The position numbers and the translations under genes are program-made. 64,000 bases of DNA, taken from Planctomycetota bacterium. Lineage in GTDB: Bacteria > Planctomycetota > UBA1135 > GCA-002686595. Where the stretch lies: the NCBI GenBank assembly GCA_020853575.1, contig JADYYP010000014.1, positions 112,863 through 176,862 on the forward strand, read 5' to 3'. Positions 9,819 to 18,062 of the stretch are shown here, piece by piece. Position 1 is the stretch's first letter; each line of letters begins with the position of its first letter. Below the pieces are notes generated by a model. That model was not told where the DNA came from. It saw only the letters and a program-made list of their open reading frames with translations, and made no database searches.

Positions 9819-10760
9819 CTAGCTGGTCCTTCCGAACGCGCGCGTCGTGGGCGAGCGATCCTCGCCGCGCGATCCAACCCACTGACCGAGCACCTGCGCG
9901 CCACGCAGGCACGGTGAAAACAGGGCGTAGCCGACGGTTCGCGCGCCGGGACGACGGGCGAGGTAGCGCAGATCCTGACGCACTTCGTAGGCGAATCCCT
10001 TGAGCGCGGAAAGCGCGCTCGGGCGCACCTGGATGCCGAGCTCGCGGCGTTGGAACTGGGCGTCGACCTTGTAGCGTTCGAAGGCCGAGGCCGGCGAATA
10101 GCGGTGAGCGTGGTACACGACCGCCTGCGGCGCGAAGCGGATCTTCCAGCCGGCCGCCAGCGCGCGCGCGGACCACGCGCAGTCCTCGCCGAAGGCGACG
10201 TCGGGGAACGGCAGCGCACGGAACACGTCGGCGCGGATCGCGCTCGCGACGTTGTTGAAGCGCAGGAATTCGGCCCGCCGCGCGCCCACCAGCGCGTCCA
10301 CGTCCCCCACCGTGCGCGGATCGCTCTCGTGCGGCGCGAGCGCGGCCTCGGGCGCTTCGAGCGCCGTGCGCATGGTCAACGGATCGTCGTCCGGCCGCGG
10401 CAAGATGCGCGCGTAGACACCGGCCACGCGCGGATCCTCGAAGGCCTCGAGCAGCCGCTCCAGGAACGTCTCGTCGACCGGCTCGACGTCTTGGGAGAGG
10501 AACACCAGGAACTCGCCGCGCGCACCCAGCGCGCAGCGGTTGCGCGTGGCCCCGTGGCGGAAGTCCTTCTGCTCGATCACTTCGATGCGCGCGCCGGCCT
10601 TGGCCAGCACCTCGCGCGAGCGATCGCTCGAGCTCGAGTCGATGGCGCACAGCTCGAAACCGCCGGTCAGGCGCTGCCGCTCGAGAGCCGCCATCAGCCG
10701 CCGCAGCTCCGCCTCGCCGTTCCAGGTGGGCAGGATGATCGAAGCTCGCGGAGAGGTCAT
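9819..10760 (-). CDS. GT2 glycosyltransferase, rhamnosyltransferase-like
   Basis: A 313-residue GT2 enzyme (ASIILPTWNGEAEL at the N-terminus, DSSSSD at 41-46, FRHGATRN at 67-74, SQDVEP at 89-94, FGEDCAWSARAL near 200). Its motifs parallel those of the N-terminal half of the following GT2-GT4 protein, so the two are probably related by duplication. The stop codon TAG directly abuts the start of that gene. The ATG at 10760 fits the family N-terminus and follows a TATACT element 33 bases upstream, making this the first gene of the leftward glycosyltransferase run. Confidence 0.87.
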   Translation of the reverse strand: MTSPRASIILPTWNGEAELRRLMAALERQRLTGGFELCAIDSSSSDRSREVLAKAGARIEVIEQKDFRHGATRNRCALGARGEFLVFLSQDVEPVDETFLERLLEAFEDPRVAGVYARILPRPDDDPLTMRTALEAPEAALAPHESDPRTVGDVDALVGARRAEFLRFNNVASAIRADVFRALPFPDVAFGEDCAWSARALAAGWKIRFAPQAVVYHAHRYSPASAFERYKVDAQFQRRELGIQVRPSALSALKGFAYEVRQDLRYLARRPGARTVGYALFSPCLRGAQVLGQWVGSRGEDRSPTTRAFGRTS

Positions 10761-10793
10761 CGGGACACGCTGGGACGCTGCGGGAAAGCGCGC

Positions 10794-10799
10794 AGTATA
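10794..10799 (-). promoter_or_regulatory. Putative -10 element of the glycosyltransferase cluster
   Basis: On the minus strand the sequence reads GCCTATACT, a 5-of-6 match to TATAAT in very GC-rich surroundings, 33 bases upstream of the ATG at 10760. I see no good -35 hexamer at the expected distance. It resembles -10-like elements ahead of several other genes here. Confidence 0.45.
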
Positions 10800-11020
10800 G
10801 GCGCGGCGGCGCGGACGGCGCCACGCTGGGAGATGCAGCTTCGGAGTTTGGATTTGGCGGACCTTAGAGGGCGCGCCGAAACCCGGCCGTCCGTCGGAGG
10901 CGCGCGCGTGCCATGCGGCGCTCGCGCGGGCGGCCGTGTGGCTGCGCCGACGGCCGGCGTGGATCGAACGACGCTTCGACGCGCGACCACAGCCGCTCGA
11001 AGCACGGCGCGCTGCGCTGA

Positions 11021-11059
11021 ACCGCGCCCGAAGACCGCGCCCGAAGACCGCGCCCGAAG
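11021..11059. repeat. Three-copy 13-bp tandem repeat
   Basis: The unit ACCGCGCCCGAAG occurs three times head to tail without a mismatch (11021-11033, 11034-11046, 11047-11059) in noncoding sequence. The copy number could vary by slippage. No function is evident. Confidence 0.9.
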
Positions 11060-11111
11060 CGCAGCTCGAGCACAGCGTGCGTGAGCGCGAACAAGACACG
11101 CTCATCCCCAG

Positions 11112-11150
11112 AAAAAAATTCGCCGCCGGCGCACGACCTGTCGGCGCGCC
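11112..11150 (-). terminator. Possible intrinsic terminator after membrane glycosyltransferase
   Basis: Downstream of the stop at 11171, read on the minus strand, a GC-rich stretch with only imperfect inverted repeats (CGCCG / CGGCG) runs into AATTTTTTTC. The seven-T run is unusual for this sequence and suggests termination, but the stem is weak. Confidence 0.35.
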
Positions 11151-11170
11151 CCGAGCCGCGGCAGAACGGC

Positions 11171-12892
11171 TCAGGGACGCGCGAGCTCCCAAACCTCGAC
11201 GACCGGGCCGATGGCGCGCGCCGCGAGCACGCGCAGCGTGAAGTTGGGCCACGCCACGCCCTCGTCGTCGTTGTAGTGGTCGGAGAGCTGGAAGAACAAC
11301 TCGAGCTCGCTCGACTCGACGTCCGCATCCGGCCCGAAGCGCGCGAGCCGTGTGCCGCGCGCCTGCAACTCGCGCCGCAAGCGCACCATCAACGGGTGAT
11401 TGGTGCGCGTCTGGTAGACCTCGATCACGAACAACGCGGGCGCGAGCGAAGCCAGGTGCTCGCCGATGTCGGCGGTCGCGCCCGGTCCACGAGGCAAGGT
11501 CAACCAGCGCAAGTCGAACTGCGCGGTCGGGCGGCGCTCCGGCGGAACGAGGAGTTGCCACGCGCTCCAGGGAGTCAGCGGCAGCTTCGGTGGCTTGCCA
11601 TGGAACAACAGGCCCTCCGCGCGGCGCGCCAGCGGCAAGTCGAGCGCCGGGGGAGCGGCCGAGAGATACACGGTGCGCGTTGCGAGCGCAGGATCCTCGC
11701 TCACGAAGCGCGCCACGGAATCGAGCGTGTCTGGGCGAGTGCGCAGGAACGCGAGCTTCGCGCACGCGGCCCCGGGCACCAGCAATGCCACGGCAACCAG
11801 CACGGCGAGCAGCCGGCCCGACACGCGCTGCGCGAGCCGCTCGAAGCCCCATGCGGAGAACACCGCCGCGCAGGGCAACAAGGGCAGCACGAAGCGCTCG
11901 TAGGTGCGCTCGAAGAGCAGGATCGCGATCAGGTACGGCAGGGCGAAGGCCAACACGATCCAGCGCTCGCGAGCATCTCCGACCCGCGCGCCGCGCGCCA
12001 CGAGCCACACCAGCGCGGCGAGCAGCGTGGTCAGACTGAGCAGCGGCTCGTAGCTCCACATCACCTGCGCGACCACCGGCAGGCCGCGGCCGCGGAACTG
12101 CGCCAGCGACACCGAGTGCTCCGCCAGTCGCAGGGCTCCGTCGGTGACTTCGCGCGCTTGTCCGACGTGCTCGAACAGGAACGGATAGAAGATCGGGATC
12201 GCGGCCAAGCTCAGGCCGAGCGGCAACAGCAACTTGCGGTCGAGGAAGCGCGCCGTGCCTCCGCGCAAGGCGTGGGCGGCCAGGCCTGCGAGCAGCACCG
12301 CGAGGGCGTTGTGCAAGCTCGCCAGCGCCAGCGCCGAGGCCACTCCGGCCCAGGCGTACGCGCGCCACGTCGGGCGGCGCACCAAGGCCAAGTCGCACAC
12401 CAGCGCGAGCGTGATCAGCGTCGTCGCGACCCCGTGCGGCCGGGCCTGCTGCGCGAAGCTCTGGTGCAGCAAGCTGGTCGCGACGAAGGCGCAGGCGCAC
12501 AGCGCCCACGCGTCGCGGACGAAACGTCGCGCCAGCACGTAGGTCAGCGGGATCGCGGCCGACGAAAGGAGAGCGACGATCCAACGCACTTGCAGGTGCG
12601 TCCAGGACGCCGCGCGCAGGTGCTCCTCGAGCGTGCGCGGCGCGCTCGCGCCACTCGCGTCCGGCCGCGCCGGCAAGCAGCGCGCGAGGTCCGCGATCAA
12701 GTGCGGATACTGCTCGTCGGGTGCTTCGACGGCGGCCGTGGTCCAACCCTCGCGCAGCAGATCGACGTGTCCGGGGATGTCCGGATCGGGTTCCTCCCAC
12801 ACCGGCAGGCCGAAACCCAGGCCGGTCGTCCGCAGGACGAGCGTCGCCAGGGTCAGCAACACACACAGGACATGGGCGGTCTTCGATCCCAT
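11171..12892 (-). CDS. Membrane GT-C (GT39/ArnT-like) glycosyltransferase
   Basis: A polytopic membrane protein of 573 residues with roughly ten hydrophobic segments and soluble ends, typical of lipid-linked-sugar-dependent GT-C enzymes of the PMT/ArnT type. After the first helix comes an acidic loop (EEPDPD, then DEQYP), where the catalytic acid of GT39-type enzymes usually lies. It is clearly paralogous to the protein at 25695-27437: both share TSxLHQxFAQQARPH in the same place, the same helix order and the same C-terminal ending (GPVVEV/GPVVEI). The ATG at 12892 follows an in-frame GTG that is an alternative start. It probably transfers a sugar from a polyprenyl-phosphate donor; the acceptor is unknown. 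Confidence 0.82.
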   Translation of the reverse strand: MGSKTAHVLCVLLTLATLVLRTTGLGFGLPVWEEPDPDIPGHVDLLREGWTTAAVEAPDEQYPHLIADLARCLPARPDASGASAPRTLEEHLRAASWTHLQVRWIVALLSSAAIPLTYVLARRFVRDAWALCACAFVATSLLHQSFAQQARPHGVATTLITLALVCDLALVRRPTWRAYAWAGVASALALASLHNALAVLLAGLAAHALRGGTARFLDRKLLLPLGLSLAAIPIFYPFLFEHVGQAREVTDGALRLAEHSVSLAQFRGRGLPVVAQVMWSYEPLLSLTTLLAALVWLVARGARVGDARERWIVLAFALPYLIAILLFERTYERFVLPLLPCAAVFSAWGFERLAQRVSGRLLAVLVAVALLVPGAACAKLAFLRTRPDTLDSVARFVSEDPALATRTVYLSAAPPALDLPLARRAEGLLFHGKPPKLPLTPWSAWQLLVPPERRPTAQFDLRWLTLPRGPGATADIGEHLASLAPALFVIEVYQTRTNHPLMVRLRRELQARGTRLARFGPDADVESSELELFFQLSDHYNDDEGVAWPNFTLRVLAARAIGPVVEVWELARP

Positions 12893-13159
12893 CACGCGCC
12901 GTTACGAGTGTCCCCGAGCGTGGCCGCGAACTCCACACCCGATCCGACTCCGCGGTACGTTCGCGGGATGCGCGGAACAGCGGCGCGCGCTAGGCTTCCC
13001 GCTCCTCCGGGACCGTCCACGATGCACGTCCAACGCACCTGAACCCTTGACCAGGCCCGGGGTCGCCGGGCCACAGTCGTCGCTGCTCAACCGAGCGATC
13101 CGGACCCGCTGTAGGGCCACGGATTCGAACGCGCGGCGGCGCGAAAGAGAGCCCCCGCC

Positions 13160-14279
13160 ATGCCGTTCGATCTCGCCAGCGCTTCAGAAACCGTCGCCGC
13201 CGTTGCCGCCGAGCACGCCGTGCGCACCGACGCCGAAGGCCGTTATCCGACCGAGTTCATGGAGGCCTGTCGCTCCGCCGGATTGCTCGGGCTGGTCTCG
13301 AGCAAGGACGTCGGCGGCCTGGGAGGCGGCCTGCGGCAGGCGGCACAGGTGGTCGAGCGCGTCGCGCGCGAATGCGGCTCGTCGGCAATGGTGCTGACGA
13401 TGCACTATTGCGGCTCGACGGTGATCGAAGCCCACGGAGCGTTGGCCACGCGTCGCGAGGTCGCCGCCGGTCGCCACGTTTCGACCTTGGCCTTCAGCGA
13501 GAGCGGGTCGCGCTCGCATTTCTGGGCGCCGCTGAGCACGGCGCGCGTCGACGGCGATGTCGCCGTGCTCGACGCGAAGAAGAGCTGGGTGACGACCGCG
13601 CAGGCCGCCGATTCGTACGTTTGGTCGAGCCGCCCCGCGAGCGGCAACGAGGCCAGCACGCTGTGGCTGGTGCCCTCGAAGACCGCTGGAATCGCGCTCG
13701 ACGGCCCCTTCGACGGCATCGGGCTGCGCGGCAATGATTCACGTCCTGTGCGCGCACAGGGCGCTCGCGTCCCGCTGAGCGCGCGCTTGGGCGCCGACGG
13801 CGCGGGCTTCGGCATCATGATGCAGACCGTGCTGCCGACCTTCAGCGTGCTGATCTCGTCGGGCTCGGTCGGCATCGCCGAAGCGACGGTGCAGAAGACC
13901 GCCGAGCACGCCAGCAAGACCAAGTACGAGCACATGGCGAGCTCACTGGCCGACCTTCCGACCGTCCGCGCCTACATCGCGCGCATGCGCATCCAAGCCG
14001 ACGCCACGCGCACTCTGTGGGCGGACACGATCGAAGCCCCCGAGAAGGGCCGGCCGGACGCGATGCTGCGGGTGCTCGAGGTCAAGGCCGCGACGGCCGA
14101 GGCGGCGCGCGAGATCACCGACACGGCGATGCCGCGTGTGCGGCGGACTCTCGTTCCGCAAGGACGTCGGCGTCGAGCGGCGCTTCCGCGATGCGCGCGC
14201 GGCCATGATCGCGGCCCCCACCTCGGATCAACTGTACGACTTCATCGGCAAGGCCGTGTGCGGCCTGCCCCTGTTCTGA
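13160..14279 (+). CDS. Acyl-CoA dehydrogenase-like flavoprotein, frameshifted near 3' end
   Basis: An acyl-CoA dehydrogenase-fold flavoprotein (helical N-domain; LAFSESGSRSHFWAPL and SWVTTAQAADSYV beta-domain; GIGLRGNDSRPV). The frame from ATG 13160 runs normally to about codon 324 (DTAM), then loses similarity. Skipping one C near 14131 restores RVCGGLSFRKDVGVERRFRD and a natural end, YDFIGKAVCGLPLF then TGA at 14277-14279, 10 bases before the next gene. So there is a one-base insertion, either real or an assembly error; read literally the frame ends at 14293. The position of the usual catalytic glutamate (YEGT) reads AAPT, so a classical dehydrogenase is doubtful and a flavin monooxygenase-like role is possible. 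It is first in a three-gene rightward set. Confidence 0.8.
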
Positions 14280-14289
14280 GAGGCGCCCC

Positions 14290-14931
14290 ATGACGAACAA
14301 GATCGTGCTCGGAGCCGTGGCCTACGACGCGAAGGTCGTGACCATCTGGGACGGCTTCCAGCGCTGGTTCGCGAGCCAAGGACTCGAGTTCGACTACGTG
14401 CTGTACTCCAACTACGAGCGTCCGGTCGAGCAGCACTTTCGCGGCGCCTTCGACGTCGCTTGGAACTCGCCCCTGGCCAGGATCGAGACCGAGCGCGTCG
14501 CGCGCGCGCGCCGCCGTACGCCGCGCGCCCTCGCCATGCGCGACACCGACTGCGACCTGACGAGCGTGATTCCGGCGCGCGCGTTGATCGATGGCGAAGT
14601 CGACGCCGCGTGCATGATCGACGGCAACTTGGCGGCGTTTTCCAACGATGGCACGCTGCCGCGCAGTGCCACTCGCGTGCTGGCGCAGACGGCCAAGTAC
14701 GACCACTGCAATTTCACGGTGCTCGACGGAGTCGACGAGCGTTCCGTCGCGCGCTTCCGCGAGCTGCTGCTCGGCATGCGCTACGACGACGCATCCGTCC
14801 GCCCGTTGATGGACCTCGAAGGCCTCAAGGCGTGGCGCGAAGGTCGCACGCAGGGCTACGCGCAACTGGAGCGCGCCTGCGATCGCTTCGGCTGGTTGCG
14901 CGAGTTCTTGGAGCGCATGCAGGCCGCATGA
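14290..14931 (+). CDS. PhnD-like substrate-binding-fold protein, internally shortened
   Basis: A 213-residue protein of the PhnD/phosphonate-binding-like family. It begins directly with the first strand (KIVLGAVAYDAKVVTIWDGF) and has no signal peptide, so it should be cytoplasmic. Other family signatures are FDYVLYSNYERPVE, DVAWNSPLA, AMRDTDCDLTS and DGEVDAACMIDGN. From memory, family members have roughly 75-80 further residues between the DLTS and DGEVDAAC segments, including the second-domain crossover; here these join directly near 14565-14590. That points to an in-frame internal deletion, so the protein may not fold as a two-lobed binder. Its TGA overlaps the ATG of the next gene (ATGA). 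Confidence 0.75.
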   Translation: MTNKIVLGAVAYDAKVVTIWDGFQRWFASQGLEFDYVLYSNYERPVEQHFRGAFDVAWNSPLARIETERVARARRRTPRALAMRDTDCDLTSVIPARALIDGEVDAACMIDGNLAAFSNDGTLPRSATRVLAQTAKYDHCNFTVLDGVDERSVARFRELLLGMRYDDASVRPLMDLEGLKAWREGRTQGYAQLERACDRFGWLREFLERMQAA

Positions 14932-16115
14932 ACGAGCCGCGCCCGACCTTGGATCTCGAGCACCTCGGCTTCGACCGCGGCGCCCAGGTCCTGCTCGCAC
15001 GCGCGACGCGTGCGCTCGCGCCGGGAGCGCTGCTGGAGGTCTGCGGCTCCGCGCCGGCGCTCGGTGTCGAGCTCGCAGCCTGGGCGCGGGCCAACGGGCA
15101 CGCCGCGCGCCCGCTCACGGACCGGCGCTGGACGCTCGAGATCGGCCGCTCGGCGGGCGCGCGCCGCGCCGGAGCCGAGCGCGCCGGATTGCCCGAGGAA
15201 CCGGCAAGCCGGGCTCCGCAGTGTTGGGGCCTGGCCGCGCGCGGCGCGCTGGTCGAAGCCGGCGGGCCCGAGTTCGGTTTCCGACTGTGCGAGCGCGAGG
15301 AGCTGTGGACCGCCGACGAGGCCACGCTCTACCGCCAGGCCTTGGCGGCGCAGTGGGATCCCGAGCGCGCGATCCCCTGGAGCGCGCCGCTCGAGCATTC
15401 CGACGAGCTCGAGGACGCGCTGGTCGAAGTCCTGACGTTCCTGATCGAGAACGAGACGGCGGCGCTGCTCGTGCCCGCGCGCTTCGCGGGTCAAACTCAC
15501 CCGCACTTCCGCGAGACACTCCAATTGCTCGCGATCCAAGCAGCGGACGAGGCACGCCACATCGAGGTCTTCACGCGCCGCGCGACGCTGCGCGGGCGCG
15601 CGCTCGGCCTGTCGACGGTCGGCGGACGAGCCTCGCTGAAGTCGCTGGTCGACGAGCCCGATTTCGCGCGCGCCGCGCTGCTGACGAGCGTGCTCGGCGA
15701 AGGCACGTTCACCAACTTGCTCGGGTTCTTGCACGCGCACGCTCCCGACCGCTGCACGGCCGAGATCATGCGCCTCGCCGCGCAGGACGAAGCACGGCAC
15801 GTCGCCTTCGCCATGTCGCACTTGGCGCACCATGCGCAAGCGGATGCGACCTTGCTCGCGCGGCTCGCGAGCGCCGTTCATCAACGCCACGCTGCGCTGC
15901 TCGCGACCAGCGGCCTGAGCGTCGAGGTCTTCGACGCGTTGATCGCGCTCGCCGGAGGCTCCTACCAGCCGCGCGCGATCGAGCGCGGGCACGCCGCGGT
16001 GGTCGAGTTGCTCGCGCAGATGGACGCCGGCCGCCGCATGCGGCTGCGCAAGCTGGGCTTCGACGCCCGACAGGCCGAGCAGCTCAGCGAGCTCCACACG
16101 CGCAACTTCATGTGA
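14928..16115 (+). CDS. TusA-like domain fused to ferritin-like diiron domain
   Basis: A 395-residue fusion. Residues about 5-72 resemble a TusA/SirA fold (LARATRALAPGALLEV, then PALGVELAAWARANGH), but the sulfur-carrier CPxP motif is absent. Residues about 125-390 are a helical ferritin-like diiron domain with candidate ligands E174 or E176 (FLIENE), E208-x2-H211 (DEARH), E258 (GEGTF) and E288-x2-H291 (DEARH). It starts at ATG 14928 overlapping the upstream TGA. Co-occurrence with a flavoprotein and a substrate-binding-fold protein suggests an oxygen-using step on an unidentified, perhaps sulfur-containing, substrate; that is inference. The gene looks intact, unlike its two neighbours. Confidence 0.78.
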   Translation: MNEPRPTLDLEHLGFDRGAQVLLARATRALAPGALLEVCGSAPALGVELAAWARANGHAARPLTDRRWTLEIGRSAGARRAGAERAGLPEEPASRAPQCWGLAARGALVEAGGPEFGFRLCEREELWTADEATLYRQALAAQWDPERAIPWSAPLEHSDELEDALVEVLTFLIENETAALLVPARFAGQTHPHFRETLQLLAIQAADEARHIEVFTRRATLRGRALGLSTVGGRASLKSLVDEPDFARAALLTSVLGEGTFTNLLGFLHAHAPDRCTAEIMRLAAQDEARHVAFAMSHLAHHAQADATLLARLASAVHQRHAALLATSGLSVEVFDALIALAGGSYQPRAIERGHAAVVELLAQMDAGRRMRLRKLGFDARQAEQLSELHTRNFM

Positions 16116-16128
16116 TCCGGCCCGGCGC

Positions 16129-17934
16129 TCAGCGGCGCTCGAACAGGATCGCGCGCGGAGCATCGCTCGGGATCATCAAGATCGCGCGCCAGGGCGCGGG
16201 CTCGCGCGCCACGGCCAGAGTTCCGTCGGCTTCGACGCGCACCCAGTCGTCTCCCAGGCGCTCCGACTCCGGGTCCGCGGTCACGATCAGGTAGCGCAAG
16301 CGCTCACCCCCGCTGCTCGCGAGCCAACCCTCGAGCTCGCGCGCATCCTTGGGCCGCGCGCGGCGCGTGGCGAGCAACGTCCGGTCCCAGTCGAAGCCCC
16401 ACTCCCCACTCGGCCCGAGCATGTAGATCGCGTCGCGATCGCCTTGCGTGAGTGCGCGCAACGCGCGCTGCAGCTCCTCGTTGGCCGGCGTCGGCGCGCG
16501 CCAGCGCGAGCGGGCGAGCATCGCGAGCGACACAATCGCCAGCACTGCTGCAACGGCGCCAAACGCTCGAGCGGGCCAGGCGTTCCGTGTCCAAAGCGGC
16601 CAGCGCATGCGCGCAGTCCAGGTGGCGAGCCCCGGCATGGCCAACGGCAGGAGCACAGCGACGAAGCGCGGATCGGATGCGACTTGCGCGTACCACGAGA
16701 AGCTCGCGAACCACAGGCCTCCCAGGATCGCGAGCAGGCTCCGCTGGCGCTCGTCGCGCATGCGGACCACACCCACCACGAGCGCTGCGAGCACCGCCAT
16801 CGCGAGCGCTCCGAGCGGCGCGCGCGGCGCACACGACTCGAGCACGTGGACGGAGACCTTGAGCGCCCCGCGCGCGAGTCGCGCGAGCATCTCCGCGACC
16901 GTGTGGGTCTCGAGGTAGTGAGCCGCGCTCGCGGCCTCGAGCGCGCGCGGGTCGAAGAACTGCTCCCACGAGTCCAGCCAGAACGCGCGTCTTGAGTTGA
17001 CGTTCCACAGCGCGTCCCCAAAGCGCAGCTGATTGCGCACGAGCAGGGGCGCAGCTCCCGCCACGAACCCGAGCGCGAGGCCCGCCAGCGCGCGCCACGC
17101 CGAGCGACGTTGGTCGAACGCGACCCACAGCCCGAACCCGATCGCCAGCAGCACACCCGTGCCCTTGGTGAGGAACGCCAGACCGAGCAGCACTCCCACG
17201 GACAGCCAGCGCAGCGCGGGCCGGCGGAGATCCTCGCGCGTGGCGTTGTCGAAGGCCGCGACCGCGCACGCGGACCACCAGCTCTCGCAGGCCACGCTCA
17301 CCGAGTGCTCGAGGAAGCAGGCATTGGTCGTCAGCACTACCGCTGCTGCGCCGGCGGCCGGCAGACCACCTCGACGGCGACACATGCGCAGCGTGAGCCA
17401 CAGCGTGAGCGCCGCGCCCGCGAACGACACAGCGCGCGCAGCGAGCAGTGCGCGGCCGGATTCCTCGGCCCACGGCGCGATCAGCGCCAGATACAGCGGG
17501 TGACGGTTGTCCTCGCTCCACGTGCCGTCGAAACAGCGTCTCAGCAGGTCGGGAACGCCGCCCTGGCGTGCAATGTCGAGCGCTTCTCCGAGGTAGAACT
17601 TCGTGTCCTTGGTCAGTGGATCGTCTCGCCAGGCGACGAACGTCGCGCATGCGGCGAGCGCTGCGAGCGCGAGGGCCTCGACGTGCCAGGAGCGGGTCGT
17701 GCTCGCCGGGGTCGCGAGCGCCGAGGCCTCCGGTCGCGCCAGCACGCGCCGCACCAGCGGTGCGACTACCAGCAGGGCGCCAAGAACGAATGCCGCCACG
17801 CGCAACTCGTCGATGCGCACGGCGTTGAAGAACCAGCTCTGCGCCAACGATGGAACGAGCCGCGTCGGGTCGACGAACACGGCCGCGAGGACCATCGATG
17901 TCCCCACGCCGAGAAGTGCGAGGGTGCGAGCCAC
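16129..17934 (-). CDS. Membrane GT-C glycosyltransferase family protein
   Basis: A polytopic membrane protein of about 601 residues of the GT39/GT83-like type. After two helices comes a soluble loop typical of these enzymes (LTKDTKFYLGEALDIA, then NRHPLYLALIAPW), followed by about ten hydrophobic helices and a soluble C-terminal tail. It is less similar to the two other membrane glycosyltransferases here than they are to each other. The start is uncertain. I chose GTG 17934; the in-frame GTG at 17949 overlaps a TATCGT element that could be the -10. It converges on the diiron gene, ending 13 bases away. Confidence 0.7.
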   Translation of the reverse strand: MARTLALLGVGTSMVLAAVFVDPTRLVPSLAQSWFFNAVRIDELRVAAFVLGALLVVAPLVRRVLARPEASALATPASTTRSWHVEALALAALAACATFVAWRDDPLTKDTKFYLGEALDIARQGGVPDLLRRCFDGTWSEDNRHPLYLALIAPWAEESGRALLAARAVSFAGAALTLWLTLRMCRRRGGLPAAGAAAVVLTTNACFLEHSVSVACESWWSACAVAAFDNATREDLRRPALRWLSVGVLLGLAFLTKGTGVLLAIGFGLWVAFDQRRSAWRALAGLALGFVAGAAPLLVRNQLRFGDALWNVNSRRAFWLDSWEQFFDPRALEAASAAHYLETHTVAEMLARLARGALKVSVHVLESCAPRAPLGALAMAVLAALVVGVVRMRDERQRSLLAILGGLWFASFSWYAQVASDPRFVAVLLPLAMPGLATWTARMRWPLWTRNAWPARAFGAVAAVLAIVSLAMLARSRWRAPTPANEELQRALRALTQGDRDAIYMLGPSGEWGFDWDRTLLATRRARPKDARELEGWLASSGGERLRYLIVTADPESERLGDDWVRVEADGTLAVAREPAPWRAILMIPSDAPRAILFERR

Positions 17935-18062
17935 GGGCGTTCGCGCCACGATAGGCTCCCGAGCGCTTCGAAACCCAGCCGCAACCGCGAACTGGGCAGC
18001 GGCTGCGCGCGCGTGTGTTGCGCGGACTCGAGCGCTCGAGCTGCGCCGCGCTTGCCCCGCGC

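Larger units (their letters stand above)
10761..11170. other. Intergenic region with tandem repeat and T-tract
   Basis: This 410-base gap between two leftward glycosyltransferase genes holds no convincing gene. It contains the TATACT element for the downstream GT2 gene, a perfect three-copy 13-base tandem repeat and, close to the end of the upstream gene, a run of seven A on the plus strand that is a T-tract in the direction of transcription. Confidence 0.6.

Noticed and set aside
10761..12938. Long minus-strand frame upstream of the GT2 gene at 10760
   Set aside because: It runs out of frame over the membrane glycosyltransferase gene; similarity starts at ATG 10760.
13108..13125. GGATTCGAAC resembling a tRNA T-loop complement
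   Set aside because: The flanking bases cannot form an acceptor stem or complete cloverleaf on either strand.
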